Assembly: GCA_039183635.1 (NCBI GenBank)
Contig: JBCDBL010000002.1
Location: 1-64,000, forward strand
Direction: 5' to 3'
Source: JBCDBL01 sp039183635
GTDB taxonomy: Bacteria > Pseudomonadota > Alphaproteobacteria > Caulobacterales > Parvularculaceae
DNA: 64,000 nt
Shown: piece after piece, positions 18,413 through 27,680 of the stretch
How positions within the stretch are numbered: position 1 is the stretch's first letter
Layout of the letters: the number at the start of each line of letters is the position of its first letter
The notes under the pieces: model-generated
Told to the model about the DNA's origin: nothing
Database searches by the model: none
The model's input: the letters and a program-made list of their open reading frames with translations, nothing else
Program-made: the position numbers and the translations under genes

Positions 18413-19648
18413 TTATTCCGCCGCCTGGGCAGGCGACGCCGGCGCGCCAACGGCGCCGTCAGCGACAAGTTCGTCAATCTTTTGTTGATCATACCCAAGA
18501 CTGTGCAAAACCTCGCATGTGTGCTGACCAAGAACAGGCGCGCCGGTTTTCACCTCCGCCGGTGTTTCTGAAAACCGAATAGGGCACCCAAGGGTTTTGA
18601 CGCGCCCAAGCGTTTGGTGTTCAACCTCCGTCACCATACCGCGCGCTTCGATTTGCGGGTCCTCAAGCATCTCTTTTACAGAATTGATCGGCCCCGTCGG
18701 CACGCCAGCAGCATCCAGTACGGCCATCCAGTGAGCTTTCGGCTTTACAATGAAAATATCGCTCAGCGTTTCAATTAAAACGTCGAGATTTTCCACCCGC
18801 GCCGGATTATCAACAAAGCGCGGATCGTCCGCCAGATGCGGCGCGCCGATCGCTTTAACAAGCCGCAGCCAGTTGGCCTGGTTCGCAGCCCCCACCATGA
18901 CCCAACCGTCCGAGGCCTCAAACGCCTGGTAGGGCGCATCAAGAGGGTGCGCAGTCCCCATAGGCTTGGAAATTTCACCGTCGGCGAAATACATCGCCGC
19001 CGGCCAAGCCATATAAGATGCACACGCCTCAAATAATGAAGTGTCCACCTTCTGGCCGCGGCCGGTTTTGCGACGGTGCTCAAGCGCCGCCAGAATGCCA
19101 ATGACGCCATAAAGCCCGGCGCTGATGTCGCCCACGGGCACCCCGGCCTTGACCGGCGGGCGTCCCGGCCCTTCGCCCGTCACGCTGAGCACACCGCCCA
19201 TAGCCTGGGCGACGACGTCGAAACCACCGCGATCGGCATAGGGTCCGGTGCGGCCGAACCCTGAAATCTCACAATAAATTAAGCCAGGGTTCGCCGCAGT
19301 CAACGCATCGTAACCCGCGCCGAGTTTTTCCATAGTTCCCTTACGGAAATTTTCGATGAGAACATCTGCGTCTTTACATAAATCGAGTAAAACCTGTTTG
19401 CCGCCGTCGGTCTTCAAATTGACCGCAATGCCGCGCTTGTTGCGGTTCAACATCAAGAAACCAGCCGCCTCATCCCCTTGCCAGGGCGGCGCCATGCGTC
19501 GGCAATCTTCGCCTTCAAGACGTTCCAGTTTCACAACATCAGCGCCCATATCAGCGAGCATGCGCCCGCAGGTGGGGCCGGCCATCACATGGGCCAGTTC
19601 GATGACCCGAAGGCCGGCAAGTGGTCCAAAAGTCTGCGTGTCGCCCAT
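18413..19648 (-). CDS. CaiB/BaiF family III CoA transferase
   Basis: About 411 residues. Family hallmarks are LRVIELAHVMAGPTCGRMLADMGA at the start, ENFRKGTMEKLG, GFGRTGPYADRGGFD and GDISAG, where the family's catalytic aspartate usually lies. It would move CoA between acyl-CoA and a free acid. The ATG at 19648 lies one base after the upstream enoyl-CoA hydratase stop and has AGGGG upstream; a longer frame reaching 19744 would overlap that gene. Co-transcription with the hydratase points to a dedicated acid degradation route. Confidence 0.88.
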   Translation of the reverse strand: MGDTQTFGPLAGLRVIELAHVMAGPTCGRMLADMGADVVKLERLEGEDCRRMAPPWQGDEAAGFLMLNRNKRGIAVNLKTDGGKQVLLDLCKDADVLIENFRKGTMEKLGAGYDALTAANPGLIYCEISGFGRTGPYADRGGFDVVAQAMGGVLSVTGEGPGRPPVKAGVPVGDISAGLYGVIGILAALEHRRKTGRGQKVDTSLFEACASYMAWPAAMYFADGEISKPMGTAHPLDAPYQAFEASDGWVMVGAANQANWLRLVKAIGAPHLADDPRFVDNPARVENLDVLIETLSDIFIVKPKAHWMAVLDAAGVPTGPINSVKEMLEDPQIEARGMVTEVEHQTLGRVKTLGCPIRFSETPAEVKTGAPVLGQHTCEVLHSLGYDQQKIDELVADGAVGAPASPAQAAE

Positions 19649-19649
19649 G

Positions 19650-20426
19650 TCAGCGCCCCTTGAAGACCGGCTTTTCCTTCGCCAGAAAGCTGCGGTAGCC
19701 GGTTTTGTAATCCTCGGTCTCGAAACTGAGATAATGCTCGTCATAATCTTCGTCCGTCAGCGGACGGGGGTCCTGCAGACGATCAAAAAACTTTTTGTGC
19801 CAACGATTGACGAGCGGCGGCCCGTCTGCGATCGCCCGGGCGATCGCCGCGATCTCTTCGTCCAGAGCAGCAGCCTCGACGACGCGGTTAACAATGCCGC
19901 GCTGTTTGGCGTCCGCAGCATCGATGATGCGCCCTTCGACCAGAAACTCGAACATGGTCGGGCGATCTGCAATGCGCCAGATCGGAAGCATTTCTTCATA
20001 GGCCATTGTGAGGCCGAGACGGTTCAGCGGCGCGCCGAAGCGACTGTCGGAACTGGCGATGCGCATATCGCACATGGCGGCGATTTCCAGGCCCCCGCCG
20101 ACACAGGCGCCTTTTACCCGGGCGATCACCGGATGGGGGCAGGCGAGCATGGCCGTACGGCCGCGGTTCATAATGTCGGACAGGGCCCGCGCCCGCTCGG
20201 CGTTCGACCTGTGCTCTTCGAACTCGCTGATGTCATTGCCGGGGCAAAACCCGCGATCGCCTGCGCCGGTGACGATCACGCAGCGTACAGTATCGTCGGC
20301 GTTCAACGCTTCCCATGTCTCGGCGAAAGCGATCCACATATCGCGCGTCATGGCGTTAAGCTTGCCAGGATTATTAAGCGTTATCGTGACGACATCGCCG
20401 GCGCGCGCTTGGTCTATGGATCCCAT
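19650..20426 (-). CDS. Enoyl-CoA hydratase/isomerase family protein
   Basis: A 258-residue crotonase-fold protein. The oxyanion-hole segments FCPGNDISEFE and ARVKGACVGGGLEIAAMCD are clear. The residue positions usually carrying the hydratase glutamates are partly occupied (LTMAYEEMLP), so hydration, isomerisation or hydrolysis are all possible. It is the first gene of a two-gene operon with the CaiB transferase and diverges from dppA across a 182-base AT-rich gap. Confidence 0.85.
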   Translation of the reverse strand: MGSIDQARAGDVVTITLNNPGKLNAMTRDMWIAFAETWEALNADDTVRCVIVTGAGDRGFCPGNDISEFEEHRSNAERARALSDIMNRGRTAMLACPHPVIARVKGACVGGGLEIAAMCDMRIASSDSRFGAPLNRLGLTMAYEEMLPIWRIADRPTMFEFLVEGRIIDAADAKQRGIVNRVVEAAALDEEIAAIARAIADGPPLVNRWHKKFFDRLQDPRPLTDEDYDEHYLSFETEDYKTGYRSFLAKEKPVFKGR

Positions 20427-20466
20427 AATTACCTATTTCTATTGCTTTGCATGACTTTTACATCAT

Positions 20467-20477
20467 ATTGCATACAA
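20467..20477. promoter_or_regulatory. Candidate GntR/FCD-type operator
   Basis: ATTGCATACAA lies in the divergent gap between the enoyl-CoA hydratase and dppA genes. Apart from one mismatch it is the TTGTATACAA-type dyad often bound by FCD regulators, and a GntR-FCD gene lies 2.7 kb away. This is a single short match in AT-rich DNA and therefore weak evidence. Confidence 0.25.
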
Positions 20478-20608
20478 AAATACAAATTTAAAAAACAATT
20501 CATACGATATTCGCCTCGTATTTTCCGTAAGATATTATAAAGTCAAGAAAATCAGGCATAGCATGCGGACAGGCGCCGCCTGCACTTAATTGACATCGGT
20601 GATCACCC

Positions 20609-21427
20609 ATGAAGCTATATGTATCGGCGGACATCGAAGGCGTCGCCGGCGTCGTCAGCCCGGATCAAACGCTGCAAACCGGGTTCGAGTATGAGACAGC
20701 CCGGCGCTGGATGACGGAAGAAACCCTGGCGGTGTGCGAAGCGGCCCTGGACAACGGTGTCACTCATATCGTTGTCAGCGATTCCCACGGCAACGGGCAA
20801 AATCTACTGCTCGACGCCTTCCCGTCGTCCGTAGAGATCGTGCGGAACTGGCCCCGCCCCCTTGGTATGATGCAAGGGATAGAAGATGGCGACTATGTCG
20901 GGGCGATCCTTCTCGGCTATCATACGGGCGCTCACCACAGCGGCGGCGTGCTCGCCCACACAATGGCCGGCCGGATCTTTACCGAACTGCGCCTCAACGG
21001 TCGCCCCGCTTCGGAAACCATGCTGAGCGCGGCGATCGCGGGGCATTTCGCAACGCCTGTTTTGATGGCCACCGGCGACCGGGATTACGTTATACATGCC
21101 GAGGAGCTTCTCGGCGACATCGTATGCGTTGAAACAAAAACCGGATACGGACGAATTTCAGCACGCACGCTGACCCCGAACGCCGCTTGCGAAAAACTCG
21201 CCGCAGCCGTCCCCAAGGCCCTCGACCGCAGAGGACGTACGCCGTTTAAAATCGAAACGCCGGTGGTTCTGGAAGTGGATTTTCAGCGCCATCTCGGGGC
21301 GGAGCTTTTATCTTATCTCCCGGGGGTGGAGCGTACGGCCTCCAAAACCATACGATTTGAAGGCGCGGACATGACAAACATCTCGAAATTCCTCGCCGTC
21401 GTCGCCCATTACTCTTACAGCTTGTAA
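20609..21427 (+). CDS. dppA: M55 family D-aminopeptidase (DppA)
   Basis: A 272-residue zinc peptidase of the Bacillus DppA family, cytoplasmic, releasing D-amino acids such as D-Ala from D-Ala-D-Ala-type peptides. The metal ligands line up closely with DppA: D8 and E10 in ADIEGVAG, H60 in SDSHGNG, H105 in GYHTGAHH, and a glutamate near 132-136 in the GRPASE region. The length equals the family norm. It stands alone on the plus strand between two minus-strand acyl-CoA operons, an unusual setting; normally it neighbours peptide permeases. It is the second D-aminopeptidase of unrelated fold in the window, after dap. Confidence 0.92.
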   Translation: MKLYVSADIEGVAGVVSPDQTLQTGFEYETARRWMTEETLAVCEAALDNGVTHIVVSDSHGNGQNLLLDAFPSSVEIVRNWPRPLGMMQGIEDGDYVGAILLGYHTGAHHSGGVLAHTMAGRIFTELRLNGRPASETMLSAAIAGHFATPVLMATGDRDYVIHAEELLGDIVCVETKTGYGRISARTLTPNAACEKLAAAVPKALDRRGRTPFKIETPVVLEVDFQRHLGAELLSYLPGVERTASKTIRFEGADMTNISKFLAVVAHYSYSL

Positions 21428-21430
21428 GTA

Positions 21431-22252
21431 TTAGGCGCCTTTGAAATAGGCAATGATTTTCTCCGTAGAAACGCCGGCGCCGGACAGGCTCCAGCCGCCG
21501 TCCACGGGCAAAACGACGCCACTGATATAAGCGGCGGCCGGAGACGCCAGGAAGAGCGCAGCATCACCCACTTCCTCAGCCCCGCCGAAACGTTTTAAAG
21601 GCACTGTCTCGACGATCATTTCCTTCAACTCATCGCCGGGCGCGAGGCGGTCCATACCCTCGGTGTCTTTGATCGGTCCGGGTACGATGGAATTGACGCG
21701 CACGCCCTCCGGCCCCCATTCCATGGCGAGGACGCGGGTGATCATATCGACGCCGGCTTTGGCGGCGCAGACATGGGCCTGCATCTGCATGGGCGCGAAG
21801 GTCTGGGGCGCGGAGATATTGATGAACGCAGCGCCCGGCTTTTCCGCATAAGCATAAGCCGCCTTCATCACATGGAACGTGCCGAGCACGTCGATATCCA
21901 TAACGGATTTAAATCCGTTGGGGGACAAATCCGCCGCGGGCGCGGGAAAATTTCCCGCCGCGCCGGACACGACGGCGTTGAACGGTCCGTGGGCCTCCGC
22001 CGCCGCTTTCAGGGCGGCGTCGACGGCGTCGCTGTCGCGGACATCGGCCGCAAAGCCCGCCGCCGCACCGGCGCCCGCCTCTTTTAAAATCGCAACCGCC
22101 GCATCGACCTTGTCCTGGCTGCGGCTCATCACGGCGACCTTGGCGCCGGCCTCGGCAAATCGCCTGGCGATGCCGAGATTAATACCGCTTGTGCCGCCGG
22201 CCACGAAGACCGACGCGCCGGAAAAGTCGAACCTTACGGGAGCGGAGGTCAT
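21431..22252 (-). CDS. SDR oxidoreductase, 2,4-dienoyl-CoA reductase-like
   Basis: About 273 residues after choosing the ATG at 22252, which follows the FadB stop by 13 bases and has GGAAAGGA upstream. The Rossmann motif GGTSGINLG, the GAAGNFPAPAADLS segment and HVCAAKAGVD are characteristic of the peroxisomal-type 2,4-dienoyl-CoA reductase group. As in that group the classical SDR tyrosine is not in the YxxxK place (HVCAAK has the lysine only). It probably reduces dienoyl-CoA with NADPH in oxidation of unsaturated acyl chains. It is the last gene of the fadB operon. Confidence 0.82.
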   Translation of the reverse strand: MTSAPVRFDFSGASVFVAGGTSGINLGIARRFAEAGAKVAVMSRSQDKVDAAVAILKEAGAGAAAGFAADVRDSDAVDAALKAAAEAHGPFNAVVSGAAGNFPAPAADLSPNGFKSVMDIDVLGTFHVMKAAYAYAEKPGAAFINISAPQTFAPMQMQAHVCAAKAGVDMITRVLAMEWGPEGVRVNSIVPGPIKDTEGMDRLAPGDELKEMIVETVPLKRFGGAEEVGDAALFLASPAAAYISGVVLPVDGGWSLSGAGVSTEKIIAYFKGA

Positions 22253-22265
22253 GGCGCGTCCTTTC

Positions 22266-24452
22266 TTATTCCGCCGCCTGCATGGCGGGCGCATCGTCAG
22301 GATAGAACCGTTCGCCCTTCGCCACCATATCGCGCAGCATCTGCGGCGGCTCGAACCGTTTGCCATATTTTCCGGTCAACTCTTCGCAATCGGCCAGGAA
22401 CGCCGGCAGGCCGATTGTTTCGGCGTAGGAAATCACCCCGCCGTGGAATGGCGCAAACCCCCATCCGAAGATCGATCCTATGTCCGCATCGTCCGCCGCT
22501 GTGACGACTCCCTCCTCCATACAGCGCATGGTCTCGATAGACTGAATGTGCAGGAAGCGTTTTTTCAACTCATCAATACTCGGCTGGTCCTCTTTAGCTG
22601 GGAAACGGGCGCTAACCTCAGGCCAGATGCTGGTTTTCTTATTCGCATCGTCATACTCGTAAAAGCCCTTGCCGATTTTCTGGCCATAGCGTTTTTGATC
22701 GTCGACGATCCAATTCAAAACCTCCATCGCTTCGAACGGCTCGCCGCGTTTTTTCATCTCCTCTTCGCCGACCTCGCGGATGGTTTCGTGGATGATCTTA
22801 TGCCCGGTGTCGATGCCGACCATATCGATCAGCTCCAACGGCCCCATGGGCATGCCGGACGCCTTACCGGCGTTTTCAATGAGGGCCGGGTTTACGCCCT
22901 CGGTCAACATCATAAAGCCCTCCCGGGTATAGGTGCCGAAGACGCGGCTTGTGTAGAACCCGCGGCTGTCGTTGACGACAATCGGCGTTTTCTTGATGAG
23001 CTTTACGTAATCCATCGCCACCGCCGCAGCGTGGTCGGATGTTTTTTCGCCACGAATGATCTCCACAAGGGGCATTTTCTCAACCGGCGAGAAAAAGTGT
23101 ATGCCGACGAAATCGTCGGGGCGGGACGCCGCTTCGGCGAGCCCCGTAATCGGCAGGGTCGAAGTGTTGGTGCCGAAGACGTGGCCTTCGTCCGTCGCTT
23201 CTTCCGTCGCCTTCGTCACTTTCGCCTTGATGCCGCGATCCTCAAAAACAGCTTCGATAGTGAGCTGCGCGCCTTTCAGGTCGGCGTAATCCGTCGTTGA
23301 ATGAACGCGGGCGACAATGGCGTCCGCCTCTTCCTGGGTCAGGCGTTTCTTCTCAACCTGACGGGCGAAGTAATTGACCACATGCTGCCGGCCACGCTCC
23401 GCAGCTTCCGCGTTGATGTCGAGGAGATAAACGTCGCAACCGGCTTGCGCCGTACAGCTGGCGATGCCGGCGCCCATCACGCCAGCGCCGAGAACGGCCA
23501 CCTTTGTGAATTGCGTATCGGGAACGCCTTTGGGACGCTTTTCAAGTTTATTGGCGGCGTTGCGGCCGAACCAAAGCGTCCGGATCATATTTTTCGCCAC
23601 ATCGCCGCTGAAGAGGGACGTAAACTGACGGCCTTCGAAAGCGAGCGCCTTATCCATATGCAATTGCAGTCCGTGATACACGCAGGCCATGATGCGCTGT
23701 GGCGAGGGATAATTGCCCTGTGTCTGCTGGCGCAGCATCGTGCCGCCGGCTGCAAAAGTCTCCGTCCACTCGCGCCCGTGAATACGGCCACCTGGCGGGG
23801 TCCACCCCTTTTCGTCCCAGGGCGCCTTCGCCGGAACCTTGCCGTCGAGGATGGCGGCCTTGGCCGCAGCGAGCAATTGATCGTGGGCGACGACCTCGTG
23901 CACGACGCCGAACTTCAAGGCCTTGTCGGCGCGCATGTTTTTGCCCGTCGTCAAGTACGGCAGACAATCGCGAGGCCCCATGATCCTGGCGAGACGCTGG
24001 GTGCCGCCGGCGCCGGGCAACAGACCAAGCATGACCTCAGGAAGGCCGAGCTTAGCGCCCTTTTTGTCCGTCATCACCCGATAGCGGCAGCACAACGCCG
24101 TCTCCAGGCCACCGCCCAGAGCATCGCCGTTGACGGCGGCGACGGTGGGCTTTTCAGTGATCTCAATCTCACGGAAAAAACGCGTCAGGGTTTGGTTTTG
24201 TTCGAAGATCTCCGCCGGCGCGGAGTCGCGCAGCCGCCAGAGCATGTTGATGTCGGCGCCGACGATGAACTCGTCCCGCGCCGAGGTGACGATGATCCCC
24301 TTGACGGCGTCGTCCTCCACCAGCTTGCGCCACTCTTTTTCATAGGCCAGAAGAACTTCTTCCGACAGAACATTCATGGGATAGCCCTGCATGTCCCATG
24401 TGATGACGGCGACGCCGTCTGAATCGATTTCGGTTTTTAACAGGTCGGCCAT
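22266..24452 (-). CDS. fadJ: FadB/FadJ-type enoyl-CoA hydratase/3-hydroxyacyl-CoA dehydrogenase
   Basis: A 728-residue bifunctional enzyme of beta-oxidation. Residues 1-190 are a crotonase domain (GADINMLW, AVNGDALGGGLETALCCRYRV); from about 320 a Rossmann domain begins with AVLGAGVMGAGIA, followed by the dehydrogenase catalytic region (GIHFFSPVEKMPLVEI) and two C-terminal helical domains. It hydrates trans-2-enoyl-CoA and oxidises the resulting 3-hydroxyacyl-CoA with NAD. It lies 46 bases downstream of the thiolase, matching the usual FadA/FadB pairing. The J rather than B symbol is tentative. Confidence 0.9.
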   Translation of the reverse strand: MADLLKTEIDSDGVAVITWDMQGYPMNVLSEEVLLAYEKEWRKLVEDDAVKGIIVTSARDEFIVGADINMLWRLRDSAPAEIFEQNQTLTRFFREIEITEKPTVAAVNGDALGGGLETALCCRYRVMTDKKGAKLGLPEVMLGLLPGAGGTQRLARIMGPRDCLPYLTTGKNMRADKALKFGVVHEVVAHDQLLAAAKAAILDGKVPAKAPWDEKGWTPPGGRIHGREWTETFAAGGTMLRQQTQGNYPSPQRIMACVYHGLQLHMDKALAFEGRQFTSLFSGDVAKNMIRTLWFGRNAANKLEKRPKGVPDTQFTKVAVLGAGVMGAGIASCTAQAGCDVYLLDINAEAAERGRQHVVNYFARQVEKKRLTQEEADAIVARVHSTTDYADLKGAQLTIEAVFEDRGIKAKVTKATEEATDEGHVFGTNTSTLPITGLAEAASRPDDFVGIHFFSPVEKMPLVEIIRGEKTSDHAAAVAMDYVKLIKKTPIVVNDSRGFYTSRVFGTYTREGFMMLTEGVNPALIENAGKASGMPMGPLELIDMVGIDTGHKIIHETIREVGEEEMKKRGEPFEAMEVLNWIVDDQKRYGQKIGKGFYEYDDANKKTSIWPEVSARFPAKEDQPSIDELKKRFLHIQSIETMRCMEEGVVTAADDADIGSIFGWGFAPFHGGVISYAETIGLPAFLADCEELTGKYGKRFEPPQMLRDMVAKGERFYPDDAPAMQAAE

Positions 24453-24498
24453 GTGCGGCGTCCTTTCTCGGTAATCAGAAAATCAAAACGAAAACGCC

Positions 24499-25710
24499 TT
24501 AGTTGACGCGTTCGACAACCGTGGCGATGCCCATGCCGCTGCCGATGCACAACGTCGCAAGACCCGTTTCGAGGTCGCGGCGCTCCATCTCGTCCACAAG
24601 CGTGCCGAGAATCATCGCGCCTGTCGCGCCCAACGGGTGGCCCATCGCAATGGCGCCGCCATTGACGTTGATCTTGTCATGGGGAATGCTCAACTGATCC
24701 ATATACCGAAGAACGACCGCGGCGAAGGCCTCGTTCAACTCCCACAAATCAATGTCAGAGGCGGTCATACCGGTCCGCTCAAACAGGCGGAACGTCGCAT
24801 CGCCCGGCCCTGTGAGCATGATGGTCGGCTCCGAGCCGATGGTTGCGAAAGCTTTCACGCGAGCGCGGGGCTTCAGACCCGCCTTTTCGCCGCCTTCCTT
24901 AGAGCCGATCAGAACAGCAGCGGCGCCGTCGACGATGCCGGACGAGTTGCCGGCGTGGTGGCGGTATTCGATTTTTTCAAGCTCGGGATACCGCTGAACC
25001 GCGACGGCGCCCATGCCCGCGAACTCTCCCATCAACTCGAAGGACGGCTTTAACGAGGCCAGAGACTGCATATCCGTTTCCGGCCGCATGTATTCATCAT
25101 GATCGAGAAGAGTCAGCCCGTTTTCATCCGTTACAGGAACAACGGATTTCTCAAAGCGCCCCTCATCCCACGCTGTTTTGGCGCGCTTTTGGCTTTCCAC
25201 CGCATAGGAATCGAGATCGTCCCGGGAAAATCCATATTTCGTCGCCATAAGATCCGCAGCAACGCCTTGGGTAAGAAAGTAATTTGGCAATGACAGCAGG
25301 GGATCGGCCGCCAAAGGCATGCCGGTATCTCCGATCTGGACCCGGCTCATGCACTCAACGCCGCCGCCGATGACGAAATCGGATTGGCCCGACATGACGC
25401 GGGAGGCGGCCTGGTTGCAGGCCTCAAGACCGGAAGAACAGAAACGGTTCACCTGCACCCCGCCGACGGTTTGGTCGTAGCCGGCGTCGATCGCCGCCGT
25501 CCGGGGCACATTACCGCCTTGGTCGCCAATGGGCTCGACGATGCCGAAGACAACGTCGTCCACCAAAGTCGTATCGAGATTGTTGCGCGTCTGGAGCGCT
25601 TGCAGCACCTCCACCGACAACATATTCGGCGAGGCTTCCGTCAAAGCCCCGTCTTTCTTACCCTTGCCGCGCGGCGTGCGCACTGCGTCATATATATATG
25701 CGTCCGTCAT
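24499..25710 (-). CDS. fadI: Acetyl-CoA C-acyltransferase (thiolase, FadA/FadI type)
   Basis: A 403-residue thiolase. The nucleophile cysteine lies in [11 protein letters not shown], the histidine in [11 protein letters not shown] and the second cysteine in LCIGSGMG, all at normal places. It cleaves 3-ketoacyl-CoA to acetyl-CoA and a shortened acyl-CoA. It sits between the acyl-CoA dehydrogenase and the FadB-type gene on the same strand with short gaps, so acd-fadI-fadJ-SDR form one beta-oxidation operon. Confidence 0.9.
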   Translation of the reverse strand: MTDAYIYDAVRTPRGKGKKDGALTEASPNMLSVEVLQALQTRNNLDTTLVDDVVFGIVEPIGDQGGNVPRTAAIDAGYDQTVGGVQVNRFCSSGLEACNQAASRVMSGQSDFVIGGGVECMSRVQIGDTGMPLAADPLLSLPNYFLTQGVAADLMATKYGFSRDDLDSYAVESQKRAKTAWDEGRFEKSVVPVTDENGLTLLDHDEYMRPETDMQSLASLKPSFELMGEFAGMGAVAVQRYPELEKIEYRHHAGNSSGIVDGAAAVLIGSKEGGEKAGLKPRARVKAFATIGSEPTIMLTGPGDATFRLFERTGMTASDIDLWELNEAFAAVVLRYMDQLSIPHDKINVNGGAIAMGHPLGATGAMILGTLVDEMERRDLETGLATLCIGSGMGIATVVERVN

Positions 25711-25738
25711 AGGATGATCCTGTTATTAAGGTGAAAAG

Positions 25739-26899
25739 CTAAAGAGATCTGGAAATGATCTCTTTCATTATTTCCGTGGTGCCGCCGTAAATGCGCTGCA
25801 CCCGGGCGTCAGCGTATCCGCGGGCGATGGGGTATTCCCACATATATCCGTACCCGCCGTGAATTTGCACCGCCTCGTCCACAACCCGGCAGAGCATTTC
25901 CGAAGTGGTGTATTTGGCCATGGCCGCGTTATCGATATCGAGCTTCTTGTCAAGCTCCAGTTCGAGACACCGGTCCACGAACACCCGCGCGATTTCGATC
26001 TCGGTTTTCATTTCGGCGAGCTTGAACCGCGTGTTCTGGAATTTCCCGATTGCCCGACCGAAGGCTGTACGATCCTGGGAGTAAGCATGCGCCTCTTTAA
26101 AGGCCATCTCCGCGCCGGCGACGCAAGCGATGGCGATCATAAGGCGCTCCCAGGCAAGCTCCGCCATCAACATCAAAAACGCGCCAGACGGTTCGCCAAG
26201 AAGGTTTGTCTTCGGCACGCGAACATCGGAAAAATGAAGTTGCGCCGTATCTTGAGCTTTCATGCCGACTTTTTTGAACGGCTTTTCTTTTGTAAAACCG
26301 TCGCGCCCCGCCTCGACGATTATGAGAGACATTTGGTCGGCGCCGCCTTTGGGATCGCCGGTCTTGGCGACAACAATGACGTGGTCGCACATATAGCCGT
26401 TCGTGATGAATATTTTCGACCCGTTGATGACGTATTCGTCGCCGTCTTCAACCGCCGTCGTCTTCACCGCTTGAAGGTCGGAGCCTGTGCCCGGTTCCGT
26501 CATGGCGACGGCGCCGATCTTTTCCCCCCGCGCCATCTGAGGCAGCCAGTGTTTCTTCTGCGCCTCAGTGCCGTAATTCAAGATGTATGGCGCGATAATG
26601 TCGGAGTGCAGGCTGAACCCGGGACCAGTGGCGCCGATGATCGATAATTCTTCAAGGATGATGGCGCTGTAGCGCCGATCGACGCCGGAACCGCCATACG
26701 CTTCCGGCATGGTTGGACAAAGAAAGCCGGCCGCGCCGGCCTTTGTCCACAACTCCCGATCCACATGCCCCTGATCTTCCCAACGCTCATGGTGAGGGAC
26801 GATCTCTTTTTCCGCGAATTTACGGAAGTTTTCCCGAAACATATCATGTTCTTCGGTGAACAATGTGCGCGGTATCAACGGCTGCTCCTTAAAAATCAT
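25739..26899 (-). CDS. Acyl-CoA dehydrogenase
   Basis: A 386-residue flavoprotein of the acyl-CoA dehydrogenase family. Signatures are AMTEPGTGSDLQAV and FITNGYMCD in the middle beta domain, and QIHGGYGYMWEYPIARGYAD near the C-terminus; the glutamate of WEYPI is near the place of the family catalytic base. It makes the trans-2 double bond in beta-oxidation and passes electrons to ETF. It is the first gene of the beta-oxidation operon and diverges from the TetR gene, which probably controls it. Confidence 0.9.
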   Translation of the reverse strand: MIFKEQPLIPRTLFTEEHDMFRENFRKFAEKEIVPHHERWEDQGHVDRELWTKAGAAGFLCPTMPEAYGGSGVDRRYSAIILEELSIIGATGPGFSLHSDIIAPYILNYGTEAQKKHWLPQMARGEKIGAVAMTEPGTGSDLQAVKTTAVEDGDEYVINGSKIFITNGYMCDHVIVVAKTGDPKGGADQMSLIIVEAGRDGFTKEKPFKKVGMKAQDTAQLHFSDVRVPKTNLLGEPSGAFLMLMAELAWERLMIAIACVAGAEMAFKEAHAYSQDRTAFGRAIGKFQNTRFKLAEMKTEIEIARVFVDRCLELELDKKLDIDNAAMAKYTTSEMLCRVVDEAVQIHGGYGYMWEYPIARGYADARVQRIYGGTTEIMKEIISRSL

Positions 26900-26903
26900 T
26901 GTA

Positions 26904-26937
26904 TTGACGAGGGTGCGAATTTTACATACATTATGTA
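26904..26937 (+). promoter_or_regulatory. tetR promoter with overlapping inverted-repeat operator
   Basis: TTGACG (26904-26909), a 17-base spacer and TACATT (26927-26932) form a good promoter for the TetR gene. Over the -10 lies a perfect inverted repeat, TACATA (26923-26928), CAT, TATGTA (26932-26937). This arrangement suits autorepression and control of the divergent acyl-CoA dehydrogenase operon. Confidence 0.55.
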
Positions 26938-27005
26938 CTGCAAATTTATGAAAAGCAAGGCGTCACACGTGCGAATGGCGCCTCAAAATGATAAGAAGCC
27001 GCGTT

Positions 27006-27680
27006 ATGGCGTTGAACGAAGCAAAGACGGCGAAACGCACCCAGGAGCAACGCAGTCGCGAGATGCGACAGCGCCTGATCGAGGCGACGCTTGCCTGCCT
27101 TGAGGCGGATGGATACGCCGGCGCCACGATCAGCCGCGTTGTGGAAAGCGCTGGCGTATCCCGGGGGGCGCATTTGCACCACTTCGAATCGAAGGCGGCG
27201 CTCCTCCATGCGGCGGCGGAACACCTTATGAAGTCGGTGTTCCGTGAACTTGGACGCATCGTCCTGTCCGTGGAAAACGCCGAAGATCGGCTGCCCATCC
27301 TGATCGACGCCATTTGGGAACAAGTGTTCTGCTCCCGTGACGGCAAGGTTATTTTAGAGCTCTTGATCGCCGCCCGGACCGATAAAGAACTGGCGGCGCA
27401 CCTTCAAAAACTCTTCTTGCGTTTGCGGGAGATGTTCGCTGAAGCTGCAAAACATTATTTCACCGCCGCGCCTGGCCTGTCTTTGGAAGTCGAGGATATT
27501 TTTCTCCAAAGCCAATGGCTGCTGCGCGGCATGCTTCTCGATTATCCATTGGTGGACGATCCCAACGCCTTTCGCACAAGCTTAGACAACTGGACAAAAA
27601 TGGCGCAAAGCCTTGTCATTGCGCGTACGGACGTTACGGGACCGCCTCCGAAGCCGGATTGGTGGGATGAACAGCTCTAA
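27006..27680 (+). CDS. TetR-family regulator
   Basis: About 224 residues. The N-terminal HTH is clear (REMRQRLIEATLACLEADGY, then GATISRVVESAGVSRGAHLHHFESKAALL); the rest is a helical ligand-binding domain. I choose the ATG at 27006 because AAGAAG lies seven bases upstream; an in-frame ATG at 26988 lacks a site. It is divergent from the acyl-CoA dehydrogenase operon and its end overlaps the start of an acyl-CoA ligase, so it probably senses an acyl-CoA or fatty acid and represses both directions. Confidence 0.88.
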   Translation: MALNEAKTAKRTQEQRSREMRQRLIEATLACLEADGYAGATISRVVESAGVSRGAHLHHFESKAALLHAAAEHLMKSVFRELGRIVLSVENAEDRLPILIDAIWEQVFCSRDGKVILELLIAARTDKELAAHLQKLFLRLREMFAEAAKHYFTAAPGLSLEVEDIFLQSQWLLRGMLLDYPLVDDPNAFRTSLDNWTKMAQSLVIARTDVTGPPPKPDWWDEQL

